From Anseongella ginsenosidimutans (lineage in GTDB: Bacteria; Bacteroidota; Bacteroidia; Sphingobacteriales; Sphingobacteriaceae), in contig NZ_CP042432.1 of NCBI RefSeq assembly GCF_008033235.1, positions 1,240,001 through 1,304,000 of the forward strand: DNA of 64,000 nt, given 5' to 3'. The first letter of the stretch is position 1, and each line of letters opens with the position of its first letter. Position numbers and translations under genes: made by a program. Of this stretch, positions 28,495 to 37,552 are shown piece by piece. Under the pieces are notes generated by a model. It worked only from the letters and a program-made list of their open reading frames with translations, was not told the DNA's origin and made no database searches.

Positions 28495-29181
28495 CTACAA
28501 GGAAGCTTGTTCTTCCGCCTCTTTCTTCAGGGCTTCGTTTGCTACGATCACGAACTGTACCCGGCGGTTATCCTGGCGTCCGGCTTCCGTTTCGTTGGAA
28601 GCAATAGGTTGTGCCTCGCCAAGCCCTTTCGAGGACAGGCGGCCCGGATCAATGCCAAGCGAAAGCGCATAGTCTTCGACGGCCTGCGCCCTTTGCCTGG
28701 AAAGCTTTTGGTTGTAAGTATCGCTGCCAACATTATCTGTATGGCCTTCGATCACTACTTCCGTACTGTCATATTTGTTCAGTACTTCGGCCAGCTGGGA
28801 AATGGCGTCTTTGGATTCATCGCGCAGCGCATAGCTGTCAAAATCAAAAAGTACCTTGGAATCAAACTGGACCACCAGGCCTTCGCCGTATTGCTCTACG
28901 GTAGCTCCGGGGACTTCCCGTTCAATCTCTTCGGCCTGCCGTTCCATGTATTTTCCGATAAAAGCGCCTGCTGTTCCGCCTACCGCAGCACCAATAATTG
29001 CGCCGGCGGCCGTATTGCCGGCTTTTTTACCGATCAATGCGCCAAGCGCACCTCCTGCGACAGCGCCGATGCCGGCGCCTTTCTGCGTTTTCGTCAGGCT
29101 TTCGCAACTCGTGACAGTCATCGCGGACACCGCGACGGCAAGGGATAAGGCAATTGTTCTTGTGTGTATTGACTTTTTCAT
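28495..29181 (-). CDS. Glycine-zipper OmpA-family lipoprotein
   Basis: A 228-residue protein: signal peptide with cysteine at SC near residue 26, a glycine-zipper region (GAGIGAVAGGALGALIG and GAIIGAAVGGTAGAFIG, about 35-80) and a C-terminal OmpA domain (VVIEGHTDNVGSDTYNQ, LSRQRAQAVEDYAL, NRRVQF). This architecture matches the YMGG/YiaD type. It is the first gene of the pair with the OmpA lipoprotein at 27965 and diverges from the ClpS operon. Confidence 0.93.
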   Translation of the reverse strand: MKKSIHTRTIALSLAVAVSAMTVTSCESLTKTQKGAGIGAVAGGALGALIGKKAGNTAAGAIIGAAVGGTAGAFIGKYMERQAEEIEREVPGATVEQYGEGLVVQFDSKVLFDFDSYALRDESKDAISQLAEVLNKYDSTEVVIEGHTDNVGSDTYNQKLSRQRAQAVEDYALSLGIDPGRLSSKGLGEAQPIASNETEAGRQDNRRVQFVIVANEALKKEAEEQASL

Positions 29182-29221
29182 AAAACGTAATAAACAAATC
29201 CTATGCCATACCAGGCGCTTT

Positions 29222-29251
29222 TTTGATTTTGGTTTTTGTTCGGTACTTTTG
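29222..29251 (+). promoter_or_regulatory. Bacteroidota-type promoter of the ClpS operon
   Basis: TTTG at 29222-29225, 18 bases, then TACTTTTG at 29244-29251, an excellent match to the phylum consensus. The first ATG is at 29279. Confidence 0.65.
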
Positions 29252-29278
29252 CAATAGCGGCAACGCTTTATATTAATT

Positions 29279-29491
29279 ATGGAAGAGCTGGTTATTAATG
29301 AAGGTTGGGAGCGGATCAGAGCGAAGATCTTAAGACGTTTTAATCATATAAGGGCTGAACAGCTAAACTTTACTCCGGGAGGAGAAGAACAGCTGGTGGA
29401 TAACCTGCAGAGTCTGACCGGGCTGCGGAAGGCTGAACTGGTGTTCATGATCCGGAAAATGCAGGTGAATTTAAATAATAACCGATTATGA
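29279..29491 (+). CDS. Small conserved-type protein before ClpS, weakly CsbD-like
   Basis: A 70-residue soluble protein with alternating charged and hydrophobic residues (NEGWERIRAKILRRF, then FTPGGEEQLVDNLQ). The pattern of W-x-x-I, a GxEEQLV segment and a final amphipathic helix recalls CsbD stress proteins, but this is only a resemblance. Its stop overlaps the clpS start by four bases, which ties its expression to proteolysis genes. Confidence 0.65.
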   Translation: MEELVINEGWERIRAKILRRFNHIRAEQLNFTPGGEEQLVDNLQSLTGLRKAELVFMIRKMQVNLNNNRL

Positions 29492-29793
29492 GGTGTGCGG
29501 ATACTATCGTGGCGCAGGAATTACCTGAGCCCGAAGTGGCTGAAAAGGAAGAAACAGCGGTAGCTTCCGGGAACCAAAACTCCCTGGTGTTGTGGAATGA
29601 TGATTACAACACGTTTGATCATGTGATCAATTGCATGGTAAAATATCTCAAAAAAACAATGGCAGAAGCTGAAGAAATTGCCCATATTGTTCATAATAAA
29701 GGTAAGTGTGTCATAATGGAGGGCAATAAAACCGACCTGGTGGAATATTACAATATCCTGAAGCTCGAAGGGCTTACTGTTACAATCGAATAA
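29488..29793 (+). CDS. clpS: ATP-dependent Clp protease adaptor ClpS
   Basis: A 101-residue adaptor that delivers N-degron substrates to ClpAP-type proteases. The substrate-binding face is visible in LVLWNDDYNTFDHVINCMV and the ClpA-contact part in AHIVHNKGKCVI. An N-terminal extension of 25 acidic residues is normal for the flexible tail. It is the second gene of the operon leading into the S41 protease, four bases downstream. Confidence 0.92.
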   Translation: MRCADTIVAQELPEPEVAEKEETAVASGNQNSLVLWNDDYNTFDHVINCMVKYLKKTMAEAEEIAHIVHNKGKCVIMEGNKTDLVEYYNILKLEGLTVTIE

Positions 29794-29797
29794 CACC

Positions 29798-31587
29798 ATG
29801 AAAAAATACAAACGGGATACCTGCTTGCGGGTAATGGCGGGAGTCGTACTGGGAGGCGCCTTTTTGCTTTTCTCTTTCCGCGCGGCAGATGACTTGTTTG
29901 ATATATCCAAGAACCTGGATATCATGACTTCGATCTACCGGGAAATCAATGTGAATTATGTGGACGAGATTGAGGCGGGAGAGGTGATGCAGAAAGGCAT
30001 TGAAGGAATGCTGTCCACGCTTGACCCTTACACAGAATTTATTCCTGAATCTGATATTGACGAGTTTAAGCTGAATTACGTCAGCACCGAATACGGCGGG
30101 ATCGGCGCCCTGATCATGTCCCGCAGCGGGGGAGTCTATATTTCCGAAATTTATGAAGATTTTCCGGCCTGGAAAGCAGGTTTAAGAGCTGGAGACGAGA
30201 TCCTGGAAATTGACGGCATTCCTGTGCCGGGGAAGAATCCCGAAGAAGTAAGCGAACTTTTGAAAGGCCCGCGTAACTCAGACCTGAAACTGGTAGCAAG
30301 AAGGCCGGGCCAGGAAAAATTAATCGAAAAGAATATTAAAAGGGGCGGGATCCATTTTAACAATGTATCTTATTTCGGCACCGTGGACGATAAAACCGGT
30401 TACATTAAGCTGGATAAATTTTTGGAAGATGCTTCTGACGAAGTAAAAGAAGCCTTTTTGGAGCTAAAGGAGGAAGAGCAGATCAATTCCCTGATCCTCG
30501 ACCTTCGGGGAACGGCGGCGGTATCCTGCAGGAAGCTGTTAAAATAGTCGGTTTTTTCGTGGAGAACGGGGATACCGTAGTTATTCAAAAAGGCAAAGAC
30601 AACAGGAATGTTATTGCTTACCGTTCTTCGGGGAAGCCCCTGGACATGGAGATCCCGCTTGCGGTGCTGGTAGATAAAAATACCGCTTCCGCTTCGGAGA
30701 TCGTGGCCGGCGCTTTCCAGGATTTTGACCGGGCGGTCATCGTGGGCCAGCGTACCTTCGGAAAAGGGCTGGTGCAGCAAACACTGCGGATGCCTTATAA
30801 TACCCTGCTGAAAATGACCATTGCCAAGTATTATACACCCAGCGGGCGATGTATCCAGGCACTTGATTACGCTCACCGGGCCATGGACGGCAGCGCCGCC
30901 CGCATCGCAGATTCCCTGATATCTGAATTCTATACCGGCAACGGGCGGCAGGTATATGATGGCAGCGGCATTTACCCCGATATCCATACGGAGCCTATGC
31001 GGTACAGCAATGTGACGTATAGCATTATGAACAACCTTTATCATTTTGATTATGCTACGGAATTCAGGAACCAGCATAACAATATTTCTCCCGTCGCTTC
31101 CTTTAGCATCAATGATGAGATATACGAGGATTTTATCGGCTGGCTGGAAGAGAAGAATTTCGATTATCATACCAGCAGTGAGCAACTGATGGACCGCCTG
31201 AAAGAAGTAACCGCAAAAGAAAAGCGGTTCAAAGACCTGGAACCGGAATATGAAGCGCTTCTTGAAAAGCTGCAGCATAATAAGTCCGAAGACCTGCTGA
31301 CATTCCGGCCCGAAATAACCCAGTTGCTGGAAAATGAAATTGTTTCCCGGTATTATTTCCAGGAGGGGCGTATCCTTTCTTCCCTGAAGTATGACAAAGA
31401 CGTTGAGCAGGCCGTTAACACGCTGGGTGATCAGCAGTTATATGCTTCGATCCTAAAAGGCGCCGGAGAATATAAAACCATTGGCAAGCCTGTTTCCATA
31501 CTGGCCCGGGCAAATCATGATAATTTGGAATCCGCTCCTTCCGGGATACAGGATGAAACGGCAATTCCCCTGGAACAGGAGAATTGA
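29798..31587 (+). pseudogene. S41-family C-terminal processing protease, one-base frameshift
   Basis: Frame one gives an N-terminal membrane anchor (about 12-28), a PDZ domain (GGIGALIMSRSGGVYISEI, AGLRAGDEILEIDG) and the protease core start LILDLRG. The second frame continues with VENGDTVVIQ, the catalytic serine region TASASEIVAGA, and the catalytic lysine in RTFGKGLVQ. They meet at a G4 run at 30507-30510; one more G yields the expected LDLRGNGGG and a 596-residue protein. Such proteases cut periplasmic proteins near their C-termini. The gene follows clpS closely. Confidence 0.85.
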
Positions 31588-31601
31588 TGCCGGGAGGTTT
31601 T

Positions 31602-32905
31602 ATGAATGCAAGCGCAGCCGCCGAAATTATTTTCCGGGAAGGGGTTCAGGCAGTCCGGCCGGAAAAGCTGATCAGGTCCGCTGTGCGTATCTGGGGGAAC
31701 AGCTGACGCTATGCGGAAACATTTACTCGCTCCCTTCGCTTAATAACATCTATGTTACCGGCGCGGGAAAGGCGACTGCCGGTATGGCCCGGGCCCTTGA
31801 GCAGGTACTTGGCGAGCATATCAGCGGCGGGCTGATCGCGGTCAAGTATGGGCATGATCTTCCCCTGGAAAAAATAAAACAGATAGAGGCCGCTCATCCC
31901 GTGCCTGACGAAAACGGCCTTAAAGCCGCTGCCGCTATCCGGGCGCTGGTGGATAAAGCCGGTAAAAATGACCTGGTTATCTGCCTGTTGTCTGGAGGTG
32001 CGTCTGCGCTCCTGGCCGACAGCGCGGATGGGATCAGCCTGGATGACCTTCAGAGGGTTTCAGACCTGCTGCTCCGTTCAGGAGCCGCTATTACGGAAAT
32101 TAACACGGTCAGGAAACATCTTTCCACACTCAAAGGCGGGCAACTGGCGCGCTGCGCCAGGCCGGCTGCCCTGGTCTCACTGATCATCTCTGACGTGGTA
32201 GGGAATAATCCGGCTGTGATCGCCTCCGGCCCTACGGCTCCCGATGCCAGTACGTTTAAGGACGCCTTGCAGGTAATAAGGAGATTCCGCCTGGAGGAAG
32301 AGATCCCGCATGCTGTAATGGATCACCTGGAAAAAGGCAGCCGGGGCGCTGTTCCCGAAACGCCGAAACCTGGCGATGCGCTTTTCAAAGATATGAGCAA
32401 CCACGTTATCGGCAGCAACAAGCTGGCCATAGCGGCGGCAGCGCGGCAGGCCGAAGGCCTTGGATACCATCCCCGCTTACTGGGATTCGGCGCCGAAGGC
32501 CGTGCGGAAGAACTTGCCGGTTTCCTGGTAAAACAAGCCCTTGATTATAAAGGCCCGCTGCCGGCCTGTTTACTGCTGGGCGGAGAAAGCACCGTGGAAG
32601 TTCGTGCAAGCGGCAAAGGAGGTCGTAATCAGCACCTGGCCCTGGCCGCCGCCATTGCGCTGGAAGGAAAGGAAAATATTACCCTGCTCTCTGCCGGCAC
32701 CGACGGTACCGACGGGCCTACCGACGTGGCGGGGGCAGTAGTTAGCGCGGCTACCCTGGAAAATGCTCGTCGAAAAGGTCTTCGTCCTGCTGATTTTTTA
32801 CGCGACTGCGATTCCTATCACTTCTTTGAACAGGCTGGCGGGCATATCCATACGGGCCCCACGCAAACCAATGTAATGGACCTGATGATCGCCCTGGTAC
32901 ACTAG
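31602..32905 (+). pseudogene. Glycerate 2-kinase (MOFRL family), one-base frameshift
   Basis: The start MNASAAAEIIFREGVQAV is in one frame; from WGEQLTLCGNI onward the protein is in another. The switch is at a G5 run, 31693-31697, where a sixth G gives 434 residues, normal for glycerate kinases of the DUF4147/MOFRL type. Motifs: VTGAGKATAGMA, LLSGGASALL, SDVVGNNPAVIASGPT and the MOFRL part GKGGRNQHLALAAA. GGGAGG-like purines precede the ATG at 31602; an ATG at 31587 overlaps the protease stop. It converges on the GntP transporter, fitting glycerate uptake and phosphorylation. Confidence 0.85.
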
Positions 32906-32913
32906 CGCGGATA

Positions 32914-34296
32914 TCAGCCCGGGAACAGGGCAAGCAGGATGATGGCGGAAATAAGAATAGCAATTCCCTGCAGTAAAGTGGACATGGTAAAGGTCCGGAG
33001 GGTTTGGGGCATGCTCATTCCGCTGAACCTGGATACGACCCAAAAGTAGGAATCGTTCGTATGAGATACCACCATGCTGCCGGCGCCGGTAACCGAAACG
33101 AGTATTCCCAATTCCAGGCCCCCTGTAAAATTCAAAGCAGGTAAAAACGGCGCCACCAGAGAAGAAGTGATAATGATCGCTGCCGTAGAGGAACCCTGGG
33201 AGGTTTTCAGGCCGGCGGCCAGTAAAAACACCATTGGCAGCAGCCAGATGCCGGAAACGTTTTGTCCCTGTATCCAGGACTCGAACATAAGATTCAGGGG
33301 TGTTGCCTTTAAAACCGCGCCGAAAGCTCCGCCGGCAGCCGTGATGAGAATAATAGGGCCGGCCTGGCTGAGCGCTTTCCCGATCCAGTCATCAAGGGTT
33401 ATTCCTTCCCTTTTCTTAAAAAGGAAAAAGGAGGCGAACACCCCGATCAGCAGGGCCACGACCGGTTTGCAGATAAAGAGAAGCCAGCCCGGGGCGCTCA
33501 GCAAGGCCGCGACCGAGCCGCCTGCGATGAGCAGGACCGGCAACAGCAGGGGAAGCAGCGATAAAAGCAGGGATGGTCTGCCAGCGGCGGCTGGTTCCGG
33601 CGCGTGTCCGCCCGTTCCCGGCGCGTGTCCATCCATCCCGGCGCGGCCTTCCTCCTTCGCGGGCCGGCCTTGCCCGTATTTCCTTCCCGACCGGACCGCC
33701 CACCAGTAGCCGGTTAGTACGCCCGGAACGGAGAGGAGTAAGCCTACGAGTATCACCTGGCCCAGGTAGCTTTCCGCTCCGTAATTAGCCGCGGCCGCCA
33801 GCGGCCCGGGTGTCGGCGGTACAAGCACATGCGTGGTATAAAGCCCTCCGGCCATGGCAACGCTGATACTTACGGCACTTTTACCGGTCTGTGCAGCCAG
33901 ATCCCTGGCAAGTTTCGATAAAATGATAAAGCCGGAATCACAAAATACCGGTATCCCTACGAATCCGCCTACAGAACTCATGGCAAGTACGATCCGCCGT
34001 GCGCCGAAAACGCGTACCAGGCTTTGGGCAATGCGGCCGGCCGCACCCGATTCTTCCAGCGCCACGCCAATAATAGTCCCGAAAACAATAATAAGCCCGA
34101 TACTTGCCGTAATGCTTCCGAAACCGGAAGTAAGGGTATCCAGGATCTTATCCGCCGGCATTCCCACCGCGAACCCCAGCCCCAAAGCCGCCAGCACCAA
34201 GGCAAGAAAAGGATGCAGCTTCCCTATCGAAGACGCTGCTACGACGAAAAGGATAGCCAAAGCAATGAGCAGTAATAAAGCGGTTCCCGAGATCAT
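32914..34296 (-). CDS. GntP-family organic-acid/H+ symporter
   Basis: A 460-residue protein with about twelve to fourteen membrane helices, GntP family. Marks: LGFAVGMPADKILDTLTSGFG, the VAMAGGLYTTHVLVPPTPGP motif and VVSHTNDSYFWVVSRF. A charged Gly/Ala/Pro-rich cytoplasmic loop of about 40 residues in the middle is unusual (three DGHAPG/GGHAPE-like repeats). Family substrates are gluconate, fructuronate or glycerate; the adjacent convergent glycerate kinase favours glycerate, by inference. Confidence 0.92.
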   Translation of the reverse strand: MISGTALLLLIALAILFVVAASSIGKLHPFLALVLAALGLGFAVGMPADKILDTLTSGFGSITASIGLIIVFGTIIGVALEESGAAGRIAQSLVRVFGARRIVLAMSSVGGFVGIPVFCDSGFIILSKLARDLAAQTGKSAVSISVAMAGGLYTTHVLVPPTPGPLAAAANYGAESYLGQVILVGLLLSVPGVLTGYWWAVRSGRKYGQGRPAKEEGRAGMDGHAPGTGGHAPEPAAAGRPSLLLSLLPLLLPVLLIAGGSVAALLSAPGWLLFICKPVVALLIGVFASFFLFKKREGITLDDWIGKALSQAGPIILITAAGGAFGAVLKATPLNLMFESWIQGQNVSGIWLLPMVFLLAAGLKTSQGSSTAAIIITSSLVAPFLPALNFTGGLELGILVSVTGAGSMVVSHTNDSYFWVVSRFSGMSMPQTLRTFTMSTLLQGIAILISAIILLALFPG

Positions 34297-34325
34297 GTTA
34301 TACGAAGATATGATTCAGGGCGAAA

Positions 34326-34333
34326 TATTTTTG
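34326..34333 (+). promoter_or_regulatory. TAnnTTTG promoter core of DUF819 gene
   Basis: TATTTTTG lies 28 bases before the DUF819 ATG at 34362. The upstream TTTG element is not evident. Confidence 0.4.
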
Positions 34334-34361
34334 TATTTTGGGACGCTTAACCAAACCTGTT

Positions 34362-35621
34362 ATGGAAAATACTCCCCTGCCGGAACCCTTGATAAGCAAT
34401 GATGCCGTTGTGCTGGGGCTGCTGGTAATGATCCTGGCGCTGGTTTTCAAAACCTCGGCAAGCGAACGGCCTTTCTTTAAAAAATTCTACGCGGTGGTGC
34501 CTTCGCTCTTGCTTTGTTACTTCCTGCCCAGTGTTTTAAATTCCATGAACATTATTTCCGGAGCCCAGTCGGGATTGTATGACATGGCCTCTAATTACCT
34601 GCTGCCGGCCAGCCTCGTGCTTTTTACCCTGAGCCTTGACATGAAGGAAATATGGAAGCTGCGCCGCAAAGCCGGGCTGATGTTCATTACAGGGACTGTA
34701 GGCATTATTATCGGCGGGCCGCTGGCGATTCTACTGGTTTCTGTTTTCTCACCTGAAACCGTGGGCGGCGCCGGGCCGGAGGCAGTCTGGCGGGGTTTGT
34801 CAACCATTGCCGGAAGCTGGATCGGGGGCGGAGCCAACCAGGCCGCCATGTACCGCGTTTTCGAACCGAGCCCTGATCTCTTTTCGGCGATGATCGCGGT
34901 GGATGTGATCATCGCCAATATCTGGCTAGCCTTTTTACTCTACGGAGCCGGTATATCCGCGCGAATGGACCGTTTTTTCAAGGCCGACGCTTCGGCGGTA
35001 AACGAGCTGAAAAGTAAAATGGAAATCTATCAGCAAAACACGCTGCGGATACCAAAACTGGGGGATACCATGCAGATCATTGGCATTGGGTTGGGACTGA
35101 CAGGAATAGCACACTATCTTTCGGACATCATTGCGCCCTGGATAGGTGAAAACGCCCCTTACCTGGACAAGTTCAGCCTCACTTCCGGATTTTTCTGGCT
35201 GGTAGTGCTGGCTACCGCCTTTGGGATGATCCTGTCCCTGACCCGCGCAAGGAACCTGGAAGGGGCGGGAGCTTCGCGGATAGGCAGCGTGTTCCTCTAC
35301 GTGCTGGTGGCCACCATTGGCATGCAAATGGACGTATTGGCAATTTTCGATAACCCGGGGCTGTTCCTCGTGGGGCTGATCTGGATCAGCATTCACGGGC
35401 TGCTGTTATTTGCGGTAGGCAAACTTATCCGCGCACCTTTCTTTTTCCTGGCGGTAGGAAGCCAGGCCAATGTAGGAGGCGCAGCTTCGGCGCCCATTGT
35501 CGCGGCGGCTTTTCATCCCTCACTGGCGCCGGTGGGAGTACTCCTGGCAGTGCTTGGTTATGCCCTAGGCACTTATGGCGGATATCTTTGCGCCCTTATT
35601 ATGCAGCAGGCCGCACCCTGA
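34362..35621 (+). CDS. DUF819 family membrane protein
   Basis: A 419-residue protein with about ten to eleven helices, matching DUF819 (for example NYLLPASLVLFTLSLDMKEI, split over the first third, and GSWIGGGANQAAMYRVF in the middle; AVGSQANVGGAASAPIVAAAF near the end). The inverted-repeat layout suggests a secondary transporter but the substrate is unknown. The ATG at 34362 is preferred to an upstream in-frame TTG. Its end overlaps the next convergent gene by 23 bases. It diverges from GntP by 65 bases. Confidence 0.9.
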   Translation: MENTPLPEPLISNDAVVLGLLVMILALVFKTSASERPFFKKFYAVVPSLLLCYFLPSVLNSMNIISGAQSGLYDMASNYLLPASLVLFTLSLDMKEIWKLRRKAGLMFITGTVGIIIGGPLAILLVSVFSPETVGGAGPEAVWRGLSTIAGSWIGGGANQAAMYRVFEPSPDLFSAMIAVDVIIANIWLAFLLYGAGISARMDRFFKADASAVNELKSKMEIYQQNTLRIPKLGDTMQIIGIGLGLTGIAHYLSDIIAPWIGENAPYLDKFSLTSGFFWLVVLATAFGMILSLTRARNLEGAGASRIGSVFLYVLVATIGMQMDVLAIFDNPGLFLVGLIWISIHGLLLFAVGKLIRAPFFFLAVGSQANVGGAASAPIVAAAFHPSLAPVGVLLAVLGYALGTYGGYLCALIMQQAAP

Positions 35622-36153
35622 GCCGCCGCAGAAAAATTTTATGATTCCCGTAATCCGCCAGGGCCTTGCCAGGTTCAAACAGATATAACAGCCTGGCTAA
35701 GATATTCCTGGGTTCCTCTTCCCCGAATGCAGATTCTCCTTCCTCAAGGAGCGGGTCCGAAAAGGAAATAAAATAAACCGAAAACCATTGCGGGTTGAGC
35801 AGCAGGCTTCTGTTCGATCTTTCGGGCGCCGGACGTTTCCCGGCGTAAACAGGGCTGGCTTCCTTCGCGATAATCGGAAGCCCTTCGTCTTCCTCTATAT
35901 TTTCCAGGCTGATAAGTTCCGAAAGGATTCCCTTGTTCATCCAGTCGAGTATCTCTTCTCCCGCCACCTTTACCGGCGATTGAAAATAGATCAGCTGTTT
36001 GCCATTCCAGGAGAGTACCGCTTCCTGCTCGGTAAACTGCAATTCCAGGCTCTTTTTAGACAAGGCTTTGTTCGCATAGGAATGATTCGCGCCGGGAGCG
36101 TTTGCAGGGGAATTTTCAAGAACAGGCGCCGCAGGATTAATGGGATAAAGCAT
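35599..36153 (-). CDS. Hypothetical protein, 184 residues
   Basis: A soluble protein without signal peptide or membrane segment. It has an N-terminal 30 residues rich in Ala, Asn and Pro, then a mixed alpha/beta region (KSLELQFTEQEAVLSWNGKQ) and a C-terminal basic tail. No motif is recognised. It starts about 35 bases after the DinB gene stop on the same strand, so they may be co-transcribed. Confidence 0.65.
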   Translation of the reverse strand: MLYPINPAAPVLENSPANAPGANHSYANKALSKKSLELQFTEQEAVLSWNGKQLIYFQSPVKVAGEEILDWMNKGILSELISLENIEEDEGLPIIAKEASPVYAGKRPAPERSNRSLLLNPQWFSVYFISFSDPLLEEGESAFGEEEPRNILARLLYLFEPGKALADYGNHKIFLRRLRVRPAA

Positions 36154-36187
36154 GTGAATTCATTTAAGAACAGGAGATGCAAGGTAG

Positions 36188-36658
36188 CTAAAAAAAATAG
36201 TATTGTGATAATCTTATTGCTTTTTTTAGTAAGGCGATCTGTCCAAGATGATATACGTCGTGCTGCAAAACTCCCCGGGTCATTTTCCATGGCAATTTTG
36301 AATTTTCGGCGCCAATAGCTGTACCAAGCAGCACCATTAGCCTCCTGTGCTGATCATCCAGCGTTTGTTTCAGATTCCGCCAGGCAGCTTCCGGAGCGGA
36401 ACCATAACCGGCGGTCAGATAAGTATCTTTTTGACGCGGCCTGGGCTTTCCGTTTTTTTCCAGCCTGTTGACCAGCACTTGCTTCCAGCTGATCATATGC
36501 GCCAGCAGTTCGGCAATGGTATGCACATGACCTGGAAGCCGCCGGAACGCCATTGCCGGATCAATGCCTTCCAGCACTTTGCAGATAGATTTTCCATACC
36601 AGGGCGACCCCTCGTAAACTGCTTCGAATTGCTCCGGGATGTCGCTTTTCTTTTCCAT
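36188..36658 (-). CDS. DinB-like (DUF664) family protein
   Basis: A 156-residue four-helix-bundle protein of the DinB/YfiT superfamily. The three metal-ligand histidines are placed as expected: HTIAELLAHMISWKQ for the first and DVYHLGQIALLKKA near the C-terminus. Members are metal-dependent thiol transferases or of unknown role. It diverges from the CGNR gene by about 155 bases. Confidence 0.88.
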   Translation of the reverse strand: MEKKSDIPEQFEAVYEGSPWYGKSICKVLEGIDPAMAFRRLPGHVHTIAELLAHMISWKQVLVNRLEKNGKPRPRQKDTYLTAGYGSAPEAAWRNLKQTLDDQHRRLMVLLGTAIGAENSKLPWKMTRGVLQHDVYHLGQIALLKKAIRLSQYYFF

Positions 36659-36754
36659 TTTTGACCTCCTAAGTTGACTGGATCTCCTGATTTGAAGGCA
36701 TAAATATAGATAATTATACTAGCAAATGACAGTTAGATAGTAAAAAATTTATAT

Positions 36755-36762
36755 TAATTTTG
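36755..36762 (+). promoter_or_regulatory. TAnnTTTG promoter core before CGNR gene
   Basis: TAATTTTG at this position lies 52 bases before the ATG at 36815, in an AT-rich stretch. The upstream element is not clear. Confidence 0.45.
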
Positions 36763-36814
36763 TCCTGCCGGCCATGCAGAAAGGATCCATGAACGAACAC
36801 AGGAATGAATAGCA

Positions 36815-37429
36815 ATGAAAGAACGATCTGTTTCCAGCTTGTCGCTTGACGGAGGCTGCCTTAGTTTTCATTTTATCAACACCGTGAGTTCCCGTGTGCA
36901 AACGCCGGGACACGAGTATATCAGGTCCTATGCTGATTTGCTGCAATGGTCCCGGAAAACAGATGCCCTGCCGGAAGATCAAATAGCCCGCCTCGAAATC
37001 CTGGCTTCCGCCCGGCCTGAGCAAGCTGCGGCGGTCCTTGCCTATTTCCGGGAAAGCAGGGATATCCTGTACCGGTTTTTCTCCAGCCTGGCAGCGCGAA
37101 AATCTCCGGGAAAGGAAATAAGCCTTTTGTTCAACAGGGCTTTGAAGGAAGCGCTGCAGCAATTGATGTTTAAGGCCAGCCCTTTTCCGGCAAATCTTGA
37201 ATGGGAGGCAGCAGGTACAAACCTCCGGGAGCCCGTATGGGCAGCATTAAAGTCCGCCTGGGATATTTTAGATAAGGAAGACCAGGAGCGCATTAAAGAA
37301 TGTGAAGCCTGCGGGTGGTTATTTCTTGACCGCACCAGGAATAACCGGAAACGCTGGTGCAGCCCCGCAAATTGCGGAAGCGCAGATAAGGCCAGGCGTT
37401 ATTACCACCGGAAAAAGGCCGGCCTGTAG
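36815..37429 (+). CDS. CGNR zinc-finger (ABATE domain) transcriptional regulator
   Basis: A 204-residue protein: N-terminal ABATE-type stress-sensing region with a GGCLSFHFINTV start, and a C-terminal CGNR zinc finger (CEACGWLFLDRTRNNRKRWC, followed by NCG and a basic ADKARRYYHRKK tail). All four zinc-ligand cysteines are present. These proteins are presumed DNA-binding regulators; ligand and targets are unknown. It stands alone. Confidence 0.92.
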   Translation: MKERSVSSLSLDGGCLSFHFINTVSSRVQTPGHEYIRSYADLLQWSRKTDALPEDQIARLEILASARPEQAAAVLAYFRESRDILYRFFSSLAARKSPGKEISLLFNRALKEALQQLMFKASPFPANLEWEAAGTNLREPVWAALKSAWDILDKEDQERIKECEACGWLFLDRTRNNRKRWCSPANCGSADKARRYYHRKKAGL

Positions 37430-37552
37430 CATTAAGGGTACGCCCGTTTCACGGTTTTTGCATATCAGGCAGATTATACAGATATTTACCTAAGTCCCAT
37501 TATTACATACGGTTCGGGCTGAAACAAATCCGGGCCCCAAAAAAAATCCGGT

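Noticed and set aside
31481-31692. Open-frame N-terminal part of the glycerate kinase upstream of the G run
   Set aside because: Its basic, aromatic-rich sequence is out-of-frame protease and kinase DNA; the true N-terminus is in the other frame from 31602.
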